This document shows positions 1 to 8,478 of a stretch of DNA of 64,000 bases, one piece after another. The stretch is from [Limnothrix rosea] IAM M-220 (lineage in GTDB: Bacteria > Cyanobacteriota > Cyanobacteriia > Cyanobacteriales > MRBY01): positions 59,930 to 123,929 of the forward strand of contig NZ_MRBY01000007.1 of NCBI RefSeq assembly GCF_001904615.1, written 5' to 3'. The position numbers were made by a program, and so were the translations under genes. Each line of letters starts with the position of its first letter. The stretch's first letter is position 1. The notes beneath the pieces were generated by a model. It saw only the letters and a list, made by a program, of their open reading frames with translations. It did no database searches and was not told the origin of the DNA.

Positions 1-1
1 C

Positions 2-694
2 CAAACCTTAGACTTTCTCCTCGATTGCACCACCGATGAAAACTATCATGTGCGCCGCCTTGCCAGCGAAGGGACACGTCCAAAATTACCTTGGTCACAA
101 AAACTAAGCTTGAATTACCGCCAACCGCTGCCCATTTTAGAAAATCTCTATGCCGATAATACGCGTTATGTCACCCGCTCTGTCGCCAATCATCTCAACG
201 ACATCAGTAAACTCGACGCGCCTTTAGTGATTCAGTTACTTCAAAAATGGCAGTCCAGCAAAGAACAATCTGCCGAAGAAATGGCGTTCATCACGAAACA
301 TAGTGTGAGGACATTATTAAAACAAAATCACCCAGATGCTCTTCAGCTAATGGGTTTTGGCGCTACACCAGAGATTGAAATCACCGAATTTTCGACGAGT
401 ACTCCCAAGGTCAGAATTGGTGAATCTTTTTTATTTTCCATCACGATTTATTCTCATAAACCCCAGAAACTCCTCATTGATTATTTGATGAAATATCCCA
501 ATACAGGAAAAAAACAATCCCAAAAAGTTTTTAAAATTAAGCAGTTAGAGTTAGTAGAAAATGAATCGGTTACTCTACAAAAAACTCATCCCATGAGATT
601 AATGACCACCAGACGACAAACCCTCGGCAAACATGATATTACCCTCCATATAAATGGTCAAGCCTTTGGCAATTTAAGCTTTGAACTAATTTAG
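2..694 (+). CDS. DNA alkylation repair protein, C-terminal part (5' truncated by window edge)
   Basis: The reading frame is open from base 2, so the gene begins before the window and about 230 codons remain. Near the new N-terminus is TDENYHVRRLASEGTRPKLPW, characteristic of AlkD/HEAT-repeat DNA alkylation repair proteins, which bind or excise alkylated bases. Further HEAT-like helices follow to about residue 115. The last ~100 residues look beta-rich and may be a C-terminal accessory domain (inference). The GTG at 50 is internal to the conserved motif and is not the real start. The stop overlaps the 3' end of the convergent MscS gene by 9 bp. Confidence 0.75.
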   Translation, partial: QTLDFLLDCTTDENYHVRRLASEGTRPKLPWSQKLSLNYRQPLPILENLYADNTRYVTRSVANHLNDISKLDAPLVIQLLQKWQSSKEQSAEEMAFITKHSVRTLLKQNHPDALQLMGFGATPEIEITEFSTSTPKVRIGESFLFSITIYSHKPQKLLIDYLMKYPNTGKKQSQKVFKIKQLELVENESVTLQKTHPMRLMTTRRQTLGKHDITLHINGQAFGNLSFELI

Positions 695-1555
695 GCGATC
701 ACCCTTTTCGAGCGTTATGGGCGTTATTTTGATCGTTTCAAAGGGCATATCAACACCCGCTTTAGTGAGGGCATTAAAAACACATTCTCGCAAGTCAAAT
801 CTTTCTAGCAAATGCGTCCTTTCATCCAATAGCCAAACCTGCAATTGCAAAGCGATATTGTAGTCATTGAGGGCTGTCACAACAACTCTTGGTGGCGGTA
901 TCTTCATAAAATCAGGATTACATTCAACTAAATCCAGTAAAATTTCCCGCGTATGATCAATACTTTCATAAACAGCAACACTAACATCAATGTCAAGGCG
1001 CAAATGGGGAAAATTACTATAGGAAATAACCGTCGAATTAATCACTTTTGAATTAGGAATAGCTAGCATTTTGCCATCAGGGGTAACCACACGAGTACTT
1101 CGTAACGTGATTTTTTCGACACGTCCATAAAAATGGTCAATCTCGATCAAATCATCAATCACAAATGGTCGATCCCAAAAAATTAATAGCCCTGAAATTA
1201 AGTTTGACATCGCATCTCTCGCCGCAAAGCCAACAGTAATCCCCACCACTCCAAGGCTGGTCATAATTGCGGTCATATTGATGCCAATGGCACTCAAGGC
1301 TTGCAAGAGACCAAAGGTCAAAATCGAGAATTTGGCAATAGTGCTGAGGAAGTTGCTAGAGGTTTTATCAATGCGCGACTTTTTTAATGTTGGGACTAAA
1401 ATTTTTTGTACTACACGCCAGACAAGGTAAAAAACTAAGAAGGTAATTAGGGCAACACTGAAATTTACAATGCCACTAGCAATTTGCGAACTTAGTACGT
1501 CAGGATCGAATGTTTCCTCTAGTTTGGTAACAATATCTCGTAATAATTCAGACAT
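686..1555 (-). CDS. Small-conductance mechanosensitive channel (MscS family)
   Basis: A 289-residue inner-membrane channel protein expected to open under hypo-osmotic membrane tension. Three hydrophobic segments lie at about residues 28-53, 69-92 and 94-127. The third is the glycine/alanine-rich pore helix ending in AARDAMSNLISGLLIF. It is followed by the beta domain (RPFVIDDLIEI, RSTRVVTPDGKMLAIPNS) that is diagnostic for MscS, then a C-terminal alpha/beta region. Length matches the minimal MscS of E. coli (286 aa). It converges on the alkylation repair gene with a 9 bp overlap and lies about 80 bp downstream of a lipoprotein gene on the same strand. Confidence 0.9.
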   Translation of the reverse strand: MSELLRDIVTKLEETFDPDVLSSQIASGIVNFSVALITFLVFYLVWRVVQKILVPTLKKSRIDKTSSNFLSTIAKFSILTFGLLQALSAIGINMTAIMTSLGVVGITVGFAARDAMSNLISGLLIFWDRPFVIDDLIEIDHFYGRVEKITLRSTRVVTPDGKMLAIPNSKVINSTVISYSNFPHLRLDIDVSVAVYESIDHTREILLDLVECNPDFMKIPPPRVVVTALNDYNIALQLQVWLLDERTHLLERFDLRECVFNALTKAGVDMPFETIKITPITLEKGDRLN

Positions 1556-1634
1556 TCATTTCTCTTGCAAAATGCTGAAATATTATCTTGATAAAATGCT
1601 GTTGTTGAGCCGCTAAAGATAGATTTTTTCACGA

Positions 1635-2525
1635 TTACCAAATATTGATGCTGTAAATTTGTGGCTCCGGTTCGCCGATTATTTGACTTGCCCAAATCGC
1701 ACCGCCACCAAACATGACACCGTATTGGTTTAGGAGTAGATCGTCGAGGCGACTGGTCATAATGCGGGCTTGCCATTGGTCTAAATCGGCTTTGCTTAAG
1801 AGCGCTGGCAGCTCATTTTTGGCGACTTCTATGGATTTTTCTTGGTCAGGATAATTTACCCGCACCGGATCTGTACTCAGGGCGGCGATCGCCTGCCAAT
1901 CTTCGGCATAAATTGCTTGGTAAATCTGGTCAGCAAGGGTTTTGAGTTGGGCTTCAGAAATGCCGGTTACTTCTTCACGGTCGGCAGGGACATCGTCTCC
2001 ACTCGCCTCGAAGACCATCAGCTCACCGGTATCGACAATGACTTCTTTCCCTTGGGTAACGGACACTTGGTTATACAGATCGGAGATGTCTGCTTGGTAC
2101 ATCAAGTTTCCGGTTTGCCACGTAAAGAGACAGAGACCCCGTTCGCAGGTTTTGTTGCCCTTGGTGAGGATAAGACAGCCATCTTCTGTACCGAGGCTGC
2201 AGCCGTAGTAGGTATAGCCTTGACTGCCTTCTGCAACGGCGATCGCCCAAGTGTCGTTATAGTATTGACCCAAGTAGAAATTTTCGGATTTATTGATGAC
2301 TTCCTCAAGGCTATGGGGAGTCGTCACATGCTCAGTTGATTCTGGGGCTTGGGCAGTCGGTTCTGCTGGTGCTGATGTCGTTGTCTCAGAGTCTACGGCT
2401 GTTGATTCTGGTGTGGGTGTTTCCGTTGTAACCTCTTCTTCAATTGCTGGGCTACAGGCTGTCACCACCAGCGCAAAGAGACTAAAACCTGTAATGAAGC
2501 TGCGTCTAATCCAAACATTATTCAT
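1635..2525 (-). CDS. Predicted lipoprotein of unknown function
   Basis: 296 residues with an N-terminal signal ending in a lipobox (LVVTACS, Cys at about 24). A low-complexity Thr/Glu/Pro/Ser linker follows to about residue 70, as is usual for a tether on an anchored exported protein. The globular part contains YYGCSLGTEDGCLILTKGNKTCERG, with several cysteines that could form disulphides outside the cytoplasm. I do not recognise the domain. A second half around residues 195-270 (IYQAIYAEDWQAIAALSTDPVRVNYPD) resembles small ligand-binding or SnoaL/NTF2-like folds only loosely. It precedes the MscS gene on the same strand. Confidence 0.7.
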   Translation of the reverse strand: MNNVWIRRSFITGFSLFALVVTACSPAIEEEVTTETPTPESTAVDSETTTSAPAEPTAQAPESTEHVTTPHSLEEVINKSENFYLGQYYNDTWAIAVAEGSQGYTYYGCSLGTEDGCLILTKGNKTCERGLCLFTWQTGNLMYQADISDLYNQVSVTQGKEVIVDTGELMVFEASGDDVPADREEVTGISEAQLKTLADQIYQAIYAEDWQAIAALSTDPVRVNYPDQEKSIEVAKNELPALLSKADLDQWQARIMTSRLDDLLLNQYGVMFGGGAIWASQIIGEPEPQIYSINIW

Positions 2526-2578
2526 ATAATTAAAACCATCAAAGTTAAGATATCAGATAAACTTCAAAACCTTATCCT

Positions 2579-2606
2579 GTAGGGGTTTAACATGTTAAAC
2601 CCCTAC
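2579..2606. repeat. Perfect 28-bp palindrome
   Basis: The half-site GTAGGGGTTTAACA is followed immediately by its exact reverse complement, giving a 28-base palindrome with no loop. It lies between the lipoprotein start and the aminotransferase stop. Neither strand has a T-run after it, so it is not a standard intrinsic terminator. Similar GTAGGGGTTTAACA arms are known to me as interspersed elements in cyanobacteria (recollection). The rest of this 266-bp spacer shows no convincing gene. Confidence 0.8.
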
Positions 2607-2791
2607 CAATCTTGCCGACTATGACTATAAAAAACGGGTTGCGCCTGCATATCTTTAAACCGACTTGTTTAACCATTATGGAAGTGAGCTTAAAAACGGT
2701 TGGATGATTGCAGTGTTTTGTAATGTCTGAGGGCGATCGCCTCGAAAAGTCTTGGTCAAAACTATGGCAATAGGGCAGTAATTTTTTTATC

Positions 2792-3913
2792 TTAAAGTTG
2801 TGGGAGAACTGTTTGTAACGCAGCGACCACTTGCTCCTGTTCGGCAATACTCAAATCTGGGAACATCGGTAGTGATAAAACCTCGTGGGCACATTGTTCA
2901 GAGATGGGAAATTGTCCCGATTGGTAACCATATTCTAGAAAGACGGGCTGCAAATGTAGTGGCTTGGGGTAATAGATCATGATGCTAATCCCTTTTTCCT
3001 GTAGGGCTTCCCGCAACGCATCGCGCTTACAATCCTTCACCAAAAGGGTGTACTGATTCCACACGTGAGTGCCGCCTTCTGGGGCTGTCGGCAACTGAAT
3101 ATGTTCTTCTAGACCCGCCAGTAGTTTGGTGTAGCGCTGGGCGATCGCCGCCCGTTGTTTATTCCAGCGGTCAAGGTGTCGTAATTTAATACTGAGAATG
3201 ACAGCTTGCAGAGTATCGAGACGACTGTTTACACCCATCACATCGTGCTGATAACGAATTTTTGAGCCATGCTGCCGCAGCATCGTAAATTCATTTAGTA
3301 AATCTTCGTTATGGGTCGTAATTGCGCCGCCGTCGCCGCAGCCTCCTAAATTTTTTGTCGGGAAAAAACTAAAACAGCCCACATCCCCGATCGCCCCGAC
3401 TTTCTGCATTCCCCACGCCGCTCCCGTTGCCTGGGCACAGTCTTCAATCACCTTCAGGTTATAGCGCTCGGCGATCGCCATCAGTCGATCCATATTTACT
3501 GGCCGCCCAAACAAATGCACTGGAATAATCGCTTTTGTTTGGGGCGTAATGGCCGATTCGATCTGCTCAAGATCAAGATTAAAACTATCAGCTGTCACAT
3601 CCACAAAAACAGGTTTTGCCCCGGTCATGCAGATGGCCTCAGCAGTCGCAACAAACGTAAAAGTTGAGGTAATCACCTCATCACCCGCCCCAATGCCCAA
3701 ACCCTTAAGGGCGAGAAATAAAGCGTCTGTGCCGGAGTTGCAACCCGCCGCAAAGGAAGTCTGGTGATAATCCGCAAACCGCGCTTCAAATTTTGTGACG
3801 GACTCACCCCCGATATAACACCCAGAGTTGAGTATCTCTAGGACAGCAGCGTTCGTTTCGGCAGCGATATTGGCGTATTGTCGTCCTAGATCAACGGGAG
3901 GAATTTGGCTCAT
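2792..3913 (-). CDS. DegT/DnrJ/EryC1/StrS-family PLP aminotransferase
   Basis: 373 residues, full length for the family, which transaminates keto-sugars in surface-polysaccharide or antibiotic sugar pathways. Diagnostic features are GCNSGTDALFLAL (cofactor phosphate region), EDCAQATGA, and FSFFPTKNLGGCGDGGA, in which Lys187 should form the Schiff base with PLP. The N-terminal IPPVDLGRQYANI is typical of the group. There is no sugar dehydratase or glycosyltransferase next to it, so the substrate cannot be read from context. It is transcribed divergently from fetB with about 70 bp between starts. Confidence 0.9.
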   Translation of the reverse strand: MSQIPPVDLGRQYANIAAETNAAVLEILNSGCYIGGESVTKFEARFADYHQTSFAAGCNSGTDALFLALKGLGIGAGDEVITSTFTFVATAEAICMTGAKPVFVDVTADSFNLDLEQIESAITPQTKAIIPVHLFGRPVNMDRLMAIAERYNLKVIEDCAQATGAAWGMQKVGAIGDVGCFSFFPTKNLGGCGDGGAITTHNEDLLNEFTMLRQHGSKIRYQHDVMGVNSRLDTLQAVILSIKLRHLDRWNKQRAAIAQRYTKLLAGLEEHIQLPTAPEGGTHVWNQYTLLVKDCKRDALREALQEKGISIMIYYPKPLHLQPVFLEYGYQSGQFPISEQCAHEVLSLPMFPDLSIAEQEQVVAALQTVLPQL

Positions 3914-3983
3914 GGGTGACGGTGACAGAAAGGTGACGTAAATATAACTGTTATAGGTGATTGGAGATTAAAAAAAAAGCAAA

Positions 3984-4757
3984 ATGGACGAATTTATTCA
4001 GCTCGATGGTGGGGATTTGGGATGGGCTTTCGGACTGATCGGTTTGGCGATCGCCCTGTCACGGTGGCAAAAGCTTGATCTTGAAGGACAATTTCTCCTA
4101 GCAACAGGACGCACATTATTGCAACTGGCAGTGGTGGGCTACATCTTGGAAGCTGTGTTTGCCATTGGGCAGCCGCTACCTGTGCTGGGCATTATTTTGG
4201 TGATGCTAACGATCGCGGCGATCGCCTCAAAAAATCGTTTGCGGGATGCGGGTAATTTTCCGTTAATGTTTGGGTCAATTTTTTTTGGTTTTGCCTTGCC
4301 ATTGACCTATGTCATGGTTTTTATCGTGCAACCAGACCATTGGTATGACCCGCAATATTTGATTCCGTTAGCGGGGATGATGATGGGCAATGCCATGAAT
4401 AGTGCGTCTCTAGCGGGGGAAAGGCTCAGCAGCAAAATTAAATCCAGCCGCCTCGACATCGAAACTCAACTCTGTCTCGGTGCTACCCCAGAACAGGCGA
4501 TCGCCACATACCGCCGCGAAGCCATCCGTGCCAGCCTAATCCCCACCATTAACGTCATGATGGTGGTGGGACTCGTGAGTTTACCCGGTATTTTCACAGG
4601 ACAAGTTTTATCCGGTGTCGATCCACTGAATGCAGCATCTTACCAAATCCTCATTCTGTTCATGATTGCAGCAACAAATATGCTCAGTACTTCTTTGGTT
4701 ACCGCCGGAATCTATCGGCAATTCTTCAATAGTGATTCTCAACTAGTTTTGGAATAG
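3984..4757 (+). CDS. fetB: FetB-type (UPF0014) ABC transporter permease
   Basis: 257 residues, almost entirely membrane-embedded with about seven hydrophobic segments. The stretch PLAGMMMGNAMNSASLAGERL followed by LCLGATPEQAIATYRREAIRASLIPTIN is the conserved core of the UPF0014/FetB family. In E. coli FetAB exports iron and helps peroxide resistance. The ATPase partner FetA, which normally sits beside it, is not in this window, so the pairing ATPase must be elsewhere. ATG follows an A-rich leader. Family assignment is firm; iron as substrate is by analogy. Confidence 0.85.
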   Translation: MDEFIQLDGGDLGWAFGLIGLAIALSRWQKLDLEGQFLLATGRTLLQLAVVGYILEAVFAIGQPLPVLGIILVMLTIAAIASKNRLRDAGNFPLMFGSIFFGFALPLTYVMVFIVQPDHWYDPQYLIPLAGMMMGNAMNSASLAGERLSSKIKSSRLDIETQLCLGATPEQAIATYRREAIRASLIPTINVMMVVGLVSLPGIFTGQVLSGVDPLNAASYQILILFMIAATNMLSTSLVTAGIYRQFFNSDSQLVLE

Positions 4758-4767
4758 GAGCATTTTT

Positions 4768-5154
4768 TTAACGGCGAAGAGTAACCTTAATACTCTGACT
4801 TGACCGCTGAAAGCAAACATCAAATTCTTGAAAGAAATTGGTTTGACCCAGAATTAAGGGGAGCTGCGAAGTTTTAGCCCAAGCAAAAGCTAATCGCACG
4901 GGTTCTAAATCTTGAAGTTGGAGTTCTACAAATAATCCCTTGGCTTCAGTTTTAGCAAGATTGCCCGCTAGCGGAATACTAACCTTTTGGTCTTCCCAAA
5001 TCGCTCCTAATTGCAAACCCAAATCATAGGGTAAAACATTGACTGTTGAACCTGTATCCAGCAATGCATTGGCAGAGATAGTAAAGTTTGAGCAACTCAA
5101 AGATATGGGAATAACGGGCAGAATTTGGTCATTAAGCCAAGGAAATTCAATCAT
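4768..5154 (-). CDS. Retropepsin-like (clan AA) aspartic protease-like protein
   Basis: 128 residues from the ATG at 5154. The motif ALLDTGSTVNVLPYDLG contains the DTGS catalytic triad of clan AA aspartic proteases, and LILGQTNFFQEFDVCF matches the second conserved hydrophobic-Gly element. Such single-domain proteins would act as dimers. A longer frame reaches 5184, but the ATG at 5154 sits two bases after the stop of the upstream small gene (TAGGATG), which suggests translational coupling and is preferred. The substrate is unknown. Stand-alone DTG proteins paired with a small upstream gene recur in cyanobacterial genomes (recollection). Confidence 0.75.
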   Translation of the reverse strand: MIEFPWLNDQILPVIPISLSCSNFTISANALLDTGSTVNVLPYDLGLQLGAIWEDQKVSIPLAGNLAKTEAKGLFVELQLQDLEPVRLAFAWAKTSQLPLILGQTNFFQEFDVCFQRSSQSIKVTLRR

Positions 5155-5155
5155 C

Positions 5156-5374
5156 CTAGATACCAGAAGATTCTCCCTGATCATCCTGAATCATTTGCAT
5201 CAATGCATCAGCCGCCTCTGTTGCATCATACAAAGACACAACTGGATAGATTGGCTCAGAAAAAATTGCTTGGAGTTCTGCGTTTGGGATTTTTGTTGCT
5301 AGAAGTTTGAATAAAGATAATTGATCTGAGGCATTGAGATCGTTGACCAAAGGAATCAGTTCTGCAAGAGACAT
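5156..5374 (-). CDS. Small conserved-type protein upstream of aspartic protease
   Basis: 72 residues, acidic, predicted mostly helical, starting MSLAELIPLVNDLNASDQLSLFKLLATKI. The N-terminal half resembles short helical antitoxin-like or adaptor proteins that precede PIN or protease genes in cyanobacteria. It has no catalytic motif. Its stop is two bases from the protease start, so the two form a tight operon. Function unknown; a regulatory or targeting partner of the protease is an inference from position. Confidence 0.65.
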   Translation of the reverse strand: MSLAELIPLVNDLNASDQLSLFKLLATKIPNAELQAIFSEPIYPVVSLYDATEAADALMQMIQDDQGESSGI

Positions 5375-5594
5375 TTTTGATGATGACTCCTAATGTTTAT
5401 TTGTAACTAGTTTTACTTGAAAACCTAGTTCGATTTTAAGCTGATAGTCATAGTTCATCCAGATATAAAGCAAGTTTGCAAATTGACCCAAGTGATTAGT
5501 CTTAGCAAAAATGCACCACACAAAAACGAAACTAAAAAGCTATGATGTTGTGCCTAGGTTTTTTGTCTTCCCACTGGAGATATATTTCAGCACC

Positions 5595-6557
5595 ATGTTT
5601 ACTGCTGCCCGCCCCACGACTCCCCAAATTCCCACTGATCTGTTTGCGGCGATCGCCGAACTAAAGCAAGAACTAAACGCCATTGTCCTTGCCCACTACT
5701 ACCAAGAGCCCGATATCCAAGACATTGCCGACTACATCGGTGATTCTTTAGGTTTGTCGCGACAGGCGGCGGAAACCGATGCAGAAGTGATCGTTTTTGC
5801 TGGGGTACATTTCATGGCAGAAACCGCGAAGATTCTCAATCCCCACAAACTCGTGTTACTTCCCGATCTCGACGCAGGCTGTTCCCTCGCTGACAGTTGC
5901 CCACCCACAGAATTCGCCAAATTCAAAGCCGCCAACCCAGACCACATCGTCATTTCCTATATCAACTGCACCGCCGAAATTAAGGCGATGAGCGACATCA
6001 TTTGCACCAGTTCCAATGCCGTTAAAATCGTCAATCAAATCCCTGCGGATCAGCCGATTATTTTTGCGCCGGATAAGAATCTGGGTCGTTATGTAATGGA
6101 GCAAACGGGTCGAGATTTATTACTATGGGAAGGCAGTTGTATTGTCCATGAGACTTTTTCAGAAAAACGCATTATCGAACTAAAAGTGGAAAATCCGGGA
6201 TCAGAGATTTTGGCGCACCCCGAATGTGAAACCCCAGTTTTAAGTCACGCTGATTACATCGGTTCTACAACCGCCTTGCTCAAATACTCCCAAGAGAGCG
6301 ATCGCCAAACCTTTATTGTGGCGACAGAGCCGGGCATCATTCACCAGATGGAAAAAGATAGTCCCGATAAAACCTTTATTCCTGCCCCTTCCACCGACGA
6401 AACTTGCGCCTGCAACGAATGTCCCCATATGCGCCTAAACACCCTCGAAAAATTGTATTTGGCAATGAAAAATAAAGCGCCCGAAATTACGTTGCCCGAA
6501 GCCACTTCTACTGCAGCTCTTAAGCCCATCCAAAAGATGTTGGAAATGAGCGTTTAA
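5595..6557 (+). CDS. nadA: Quinolinate synthase A
   Basis: Condenses iminoaspartate with dihydroxyacetone phosphate to quinolinate in NAD biosynthesis, using a [4Fe-4S] cluster. The 320-residue product from the ATG at 5595 starts [17 protein letters not shown], and the family core [24 protein letters not shown] follows. Cluster cysteines are visible in [12 protein letters not shown], in the [10 protein letters not shown] region and in [13 protein letters not shown] longer in-frame start at 5511 adds 28 atypical residues and was rejected. Other NAD genes (nadB, nadC) are not nearby. Confidence 0.95.
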   Translation: MFTAARPTTPQIPTDLFAAIAELKQELNAIVLAHYYQEPDIQDIADYIGDSLGLSRQAAETDAEVIVFAGVHFMAETAKILNPHKLVLLPDLDAGCSLADSCPPTEFAKFKAANPDHIVISYINCTAEIKAMSDIICTSSNAVKIVNQIPADQPIIFAPDKNLGRYVMEQTGRDLLLWEGSCIVHETFSEKRIIELKVENPGSEILAHPECETPVLSHADYIGSTTALLKYSQESDRQTFIVATEPGIIHQMEKDSPDKTFIPAPSTDETCACNECPHMRLNTLEKLYLAMKNKAPEITLPEATSTAALKPIQKMLEMSV

Positions 6558-6569
6558 TTTAGAATTCTC

Positions 6570-6620
6570 ACTATAGTTCCTTCCTTGGGGAAGGTGCCCG
6601 GAGGGCGGAAGAGGTTGCCG
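6570..6620. repeat. Interspersed-type hairpin repeat
   Basis: Downstream of nadA is TTCCTTCCTTGGGGAAGG followed by TGCCCGGAGGGCGGAAGAGG. Both contain short inverted repeats (CCTTCC/GGAAGG and GCCC/GGGC). This text resembles a repeat seen between genes in many cyanobacteria (recollection). It may also help terminate nadA transcription, but there is no U-run. Confidence 0.4.
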
Positions 6621-6653
6621 CAAGTTATCGAACCTACCCTACCCGTTACCTCT

Positions 6654-7304
6654 TCAATATTCAGCAACCTTCACACCGGGATCACTTAAATGGGATTGGT
6701 CATTGGCTAACGTACACTTCCAGCGATCGCCCGTCCAACAAAACTCCGTGATCCCACAAACATCAAAATCAAAATCTGGTTCTTTACCAAGGAAGGCGAT
6801 CGCCGCCCCAAAGAGCGATTCCTTGTGACCCACAATTAATAAATTACCAGCGTAGTTTTCCACCAGAAACTGCGTTGTTTTTTTTGCCCGTGCCCACATT
6901 TCCTCTTGGGTTTCAGGATATTGCGGCTGCACCAAGCTCCGATAATCTCGATTAATTACATTTTCGACTTCGACAATTCGCTCATTCGTTAACTGAGGTT
7001 TTTCACCCATCCAATCCGGATTTTCCCATTCCCCCAAACCCGCTTCTAGATTTAAAGGAAGATTGTGAGCGATCGCCATCGGTAATGCTGTTTGTATTGT
7101 CCGACAGTAGGGCGACACAAAAATGTGGGCGATCGCTTTAGAACTCAAATATTTTGCCGTCTCCTGAGCCTGTATTTTTCCCGCAGGACAAAGGGGCGGA
7201 TCGTACTTAAACAGTGCCGAGAGAAACCATTCCGGCCGAATAAAATCGAGACGATTACCGTGGCGCACTAACCAAACCTTTCTCTTTCTTGTATCAGCCA
7301 CCAT
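6654..7304 (-). CDS. Histidine phosphatase family protein
   Basis: About 216 residues from the ATG at 7304 (MVADTRKRK). VWLVRHGNRLD carries the RHG phosphohistidine motif, FVSPYCRTIQTALPMA is the second family block, and LLIVGHKESLFGAAIAFLG holds the second catalytic histidine. This is the phosphoglycerate-mutase-like superfamily; the substrate cannot be told. A slightly longer start at 7322 is possible but less typical. It lies about 40 bp after the HepT-like gene on the same strand, so the two may be co-transcribed. Confidence 0.85.
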   Translation of the reverse strand: MVADTRKRKVWLVRHGNRLDFIRPEWFLSALFKYDPPLCPAGKIQAQETAKYLSSKAIAHIFVSPYCRTIQTALPMAIAHNLPLNLEAGLGEWENPDWMGEKPQLTNERIVEVENVINRDYRSLVQPQYPETQEEMWARAKKTTQFLVENYAGNLLIVGHKESLFGAAIAFLGKEPDFDFDVCGITEFCWTGDRWKCTLANDQSHLSDPGVKVAEY

Positions 7305-7345
7305 CCAGAGTCCCGTTACCAATACAAAGCTGACATGTCAACCCA

Positions 7346-7705
7346 CTATGAATTTGTTGTCGCAAATCCTTTATCCGGCAAAATCACCTCTAAAGTTTGA
7401 GACCAACGGGGCAACTCGTTATGCACTAAATCCCACACAAAAGCGATATTGACTACCGAATATTCCTCACCCATCGTGCGCGCAATCTGATCTAGCTCAT
7501 ACCACGGCAATTGCGGAATCTCTTCCTTTAGCTCACCAGGGACATTCCGCGACGCAATCCCCATAATTTCCAAACGACGAATGACCGCATCCTGCACCAC
7601 AATATTGGCAAGGAAATCACTCCAAGACATCTCTGAAATATAATTAATTGCCAATCGTGCCGAAATCAAAATATCCAGCAAAATTAAGGTATGCCGATCC
7701 GCCAT
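7346..7705 (-). CDS. HepT-like (DUF86) protein, orphan and with degenerate catalytic motif
   Basis: 119 residues matching the DUF86/HepT helical fold: an N-terminal DILISARLAINYI, a middle DAVIRRLEIMGIASRNVP, and a C-terminal NIAFVWDLVHNELP. Active HepT toxins carry R-x4-H-x-Y just before the last block. Here the equivalent stretch is ARTMGEEYSVVN, with one residue fewer and Glu instead of His. No MntA-type nucleotidyltransferase antitoxin gene is adjacent. It is therefore probably not an active RNase toxin; it may be a relic or a repurposed protein. Confidence 0.75.
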   Translation of the reverse strand: MADRHTLILLDILISARLAINYISEMSWSDFLANIVVQDAVIRRLEIMGIASRNVPGELKEEIPQLPWYELDQIARTMGEEYSVVNIAFVWDLVHNELPRWSQTLEVILPDKGFATTNS

Positions 7706-7830
7706 GAAAAACCTCGTAAGAACCTCCGTTGAGGGATCTAAATCGCTATATTGAATACAGTGATCATTTAGAAATTTACTAGAGTTCGAAGACGCGTTAG
7801 AGCCATTGTTCCTTCAAATTTTAAGTCCTA

Positions 7831-8394
7831 ATGAAACGTAAAACCCGCTCCCGTTACGATCGCCCAAACAATGACCGACGGCAACGGTATCCGGAGCAAG
7901 ACCCAGCAAAAAAGCCGCTATTCAACTTTAATTATGCAACCCTTGCCCTATTTGGGGGAATTTTTGTGTTGGGGGTTACGGTGGGCATTGGCTTCAGCTC
8001 CAGTACCAATCTTAACCCGACAAGTATTGATTCCCGCTTAGAGATTGACCGCCAAGCCCCCGATGCCGAACTATGTCAGCAGTTTGGCGCTAGTGCGATT
8101 GTGACAAACATGCAGGTCTATGTCACTTTAAACCCCTTTAATGTCTTCGTTACCCAACCCAAGATGCAGCCCGGTTGTGTCATCAGACAAAACAATTGGA
8201 GCATTCTCGAAAGACAAAACCTCATCACTTCGGAACAGGTCAACGATTGTAAGCGTCGGATGAATACGTTTGGTTATACAGGCAGTTTGCAGGGTTCTCC
8301 GAAAATTAACTGTATTTATCAAAATGATGCGGCGGGCAACCTCTTCCTCAATCAGTCAGGGAACAATGTTGTGCCGGAGTCAGATAGTTTTTAG
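7831..8394 (+). CDS. DUF3172 domain protein, membrane anchored
   Basis: 187 residues. A very basic N-terminus (MKRKTRSRYDRPNNDRRQR) precedes one transmembrane helix at about 33-54 (YATLALFGGIFVLGVTVGIGF). A domain with conserved cysteines follows (DAELCQQFGASAIV, MQPGCVIRQNNW, SEQVNDCKRRMNTFGYTG, INCIYQND). This is the cyanobacteria/plastid-lineage DUF3172 family, whose function I do not know. The C-terminal domain probably faces the lumen or periplasm. It lies upstream of glmS on the same strand. Confidence 0.8.
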   Translation: MKRKTRSRYDRPNNDRRQRYPEQDPAKKPLFNFNYATLALFGGIFVLGVTVGIGFSSSTNLNPTSIDSRLEIDRQAPDAELCQQFGASAIVTNMQVYVTLNPFNVFVTQPKMQPGCVIRQNNWSILERQNLITSEQVNDCKRRMNTFGYTGSLQGSPKINCIYQNDAAGNLFLNQSGNNVVPESDSF

Positions 8395-8424
8395 GTTTTT
8401 AGGAAAGAACAGTTAGGCGGCTGA

Positions 8425-8439
8425 ATCCTAGACTAGGAT
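8425..8439. promoter_or_regulatory. 15-bp palindrome upstream of glmS
   Basis: ATCCTAG-A-CTAGGAT is symmetric around a central A and lies about 40 bp before the glmS start. It could be an operator or a small hairpin ending the DUF3172 transcript. No T-run follows directly, so an operator-like role is somewhat more likely. Inference only. Confidence 0.3.
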
Positions 8440-8478
8440 AAAACTACTTATTTTTTGTGTGTTTAGAGGAGTATCACG

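Noticed and set aside
1842..2339. 165-codon plus-strand frame opposite the lipoprotein gene
   Set aside because: The minus strand encodes a protein with a clear lipobox over the same bases; the plus-strand product has no recognisable domain.
2579..2606. Palindrome as an intrinsic terminator of the aminotransferase gene
   Set aside because: It has no loop and no T-run on either strand and lies nearly 190 bp past the stop.
5511..5594. N-terminal extension of nadA
   Set aside because: The added 28 residues are atypical, and the normal NadA N-terminus begins at the ATG at 5595.
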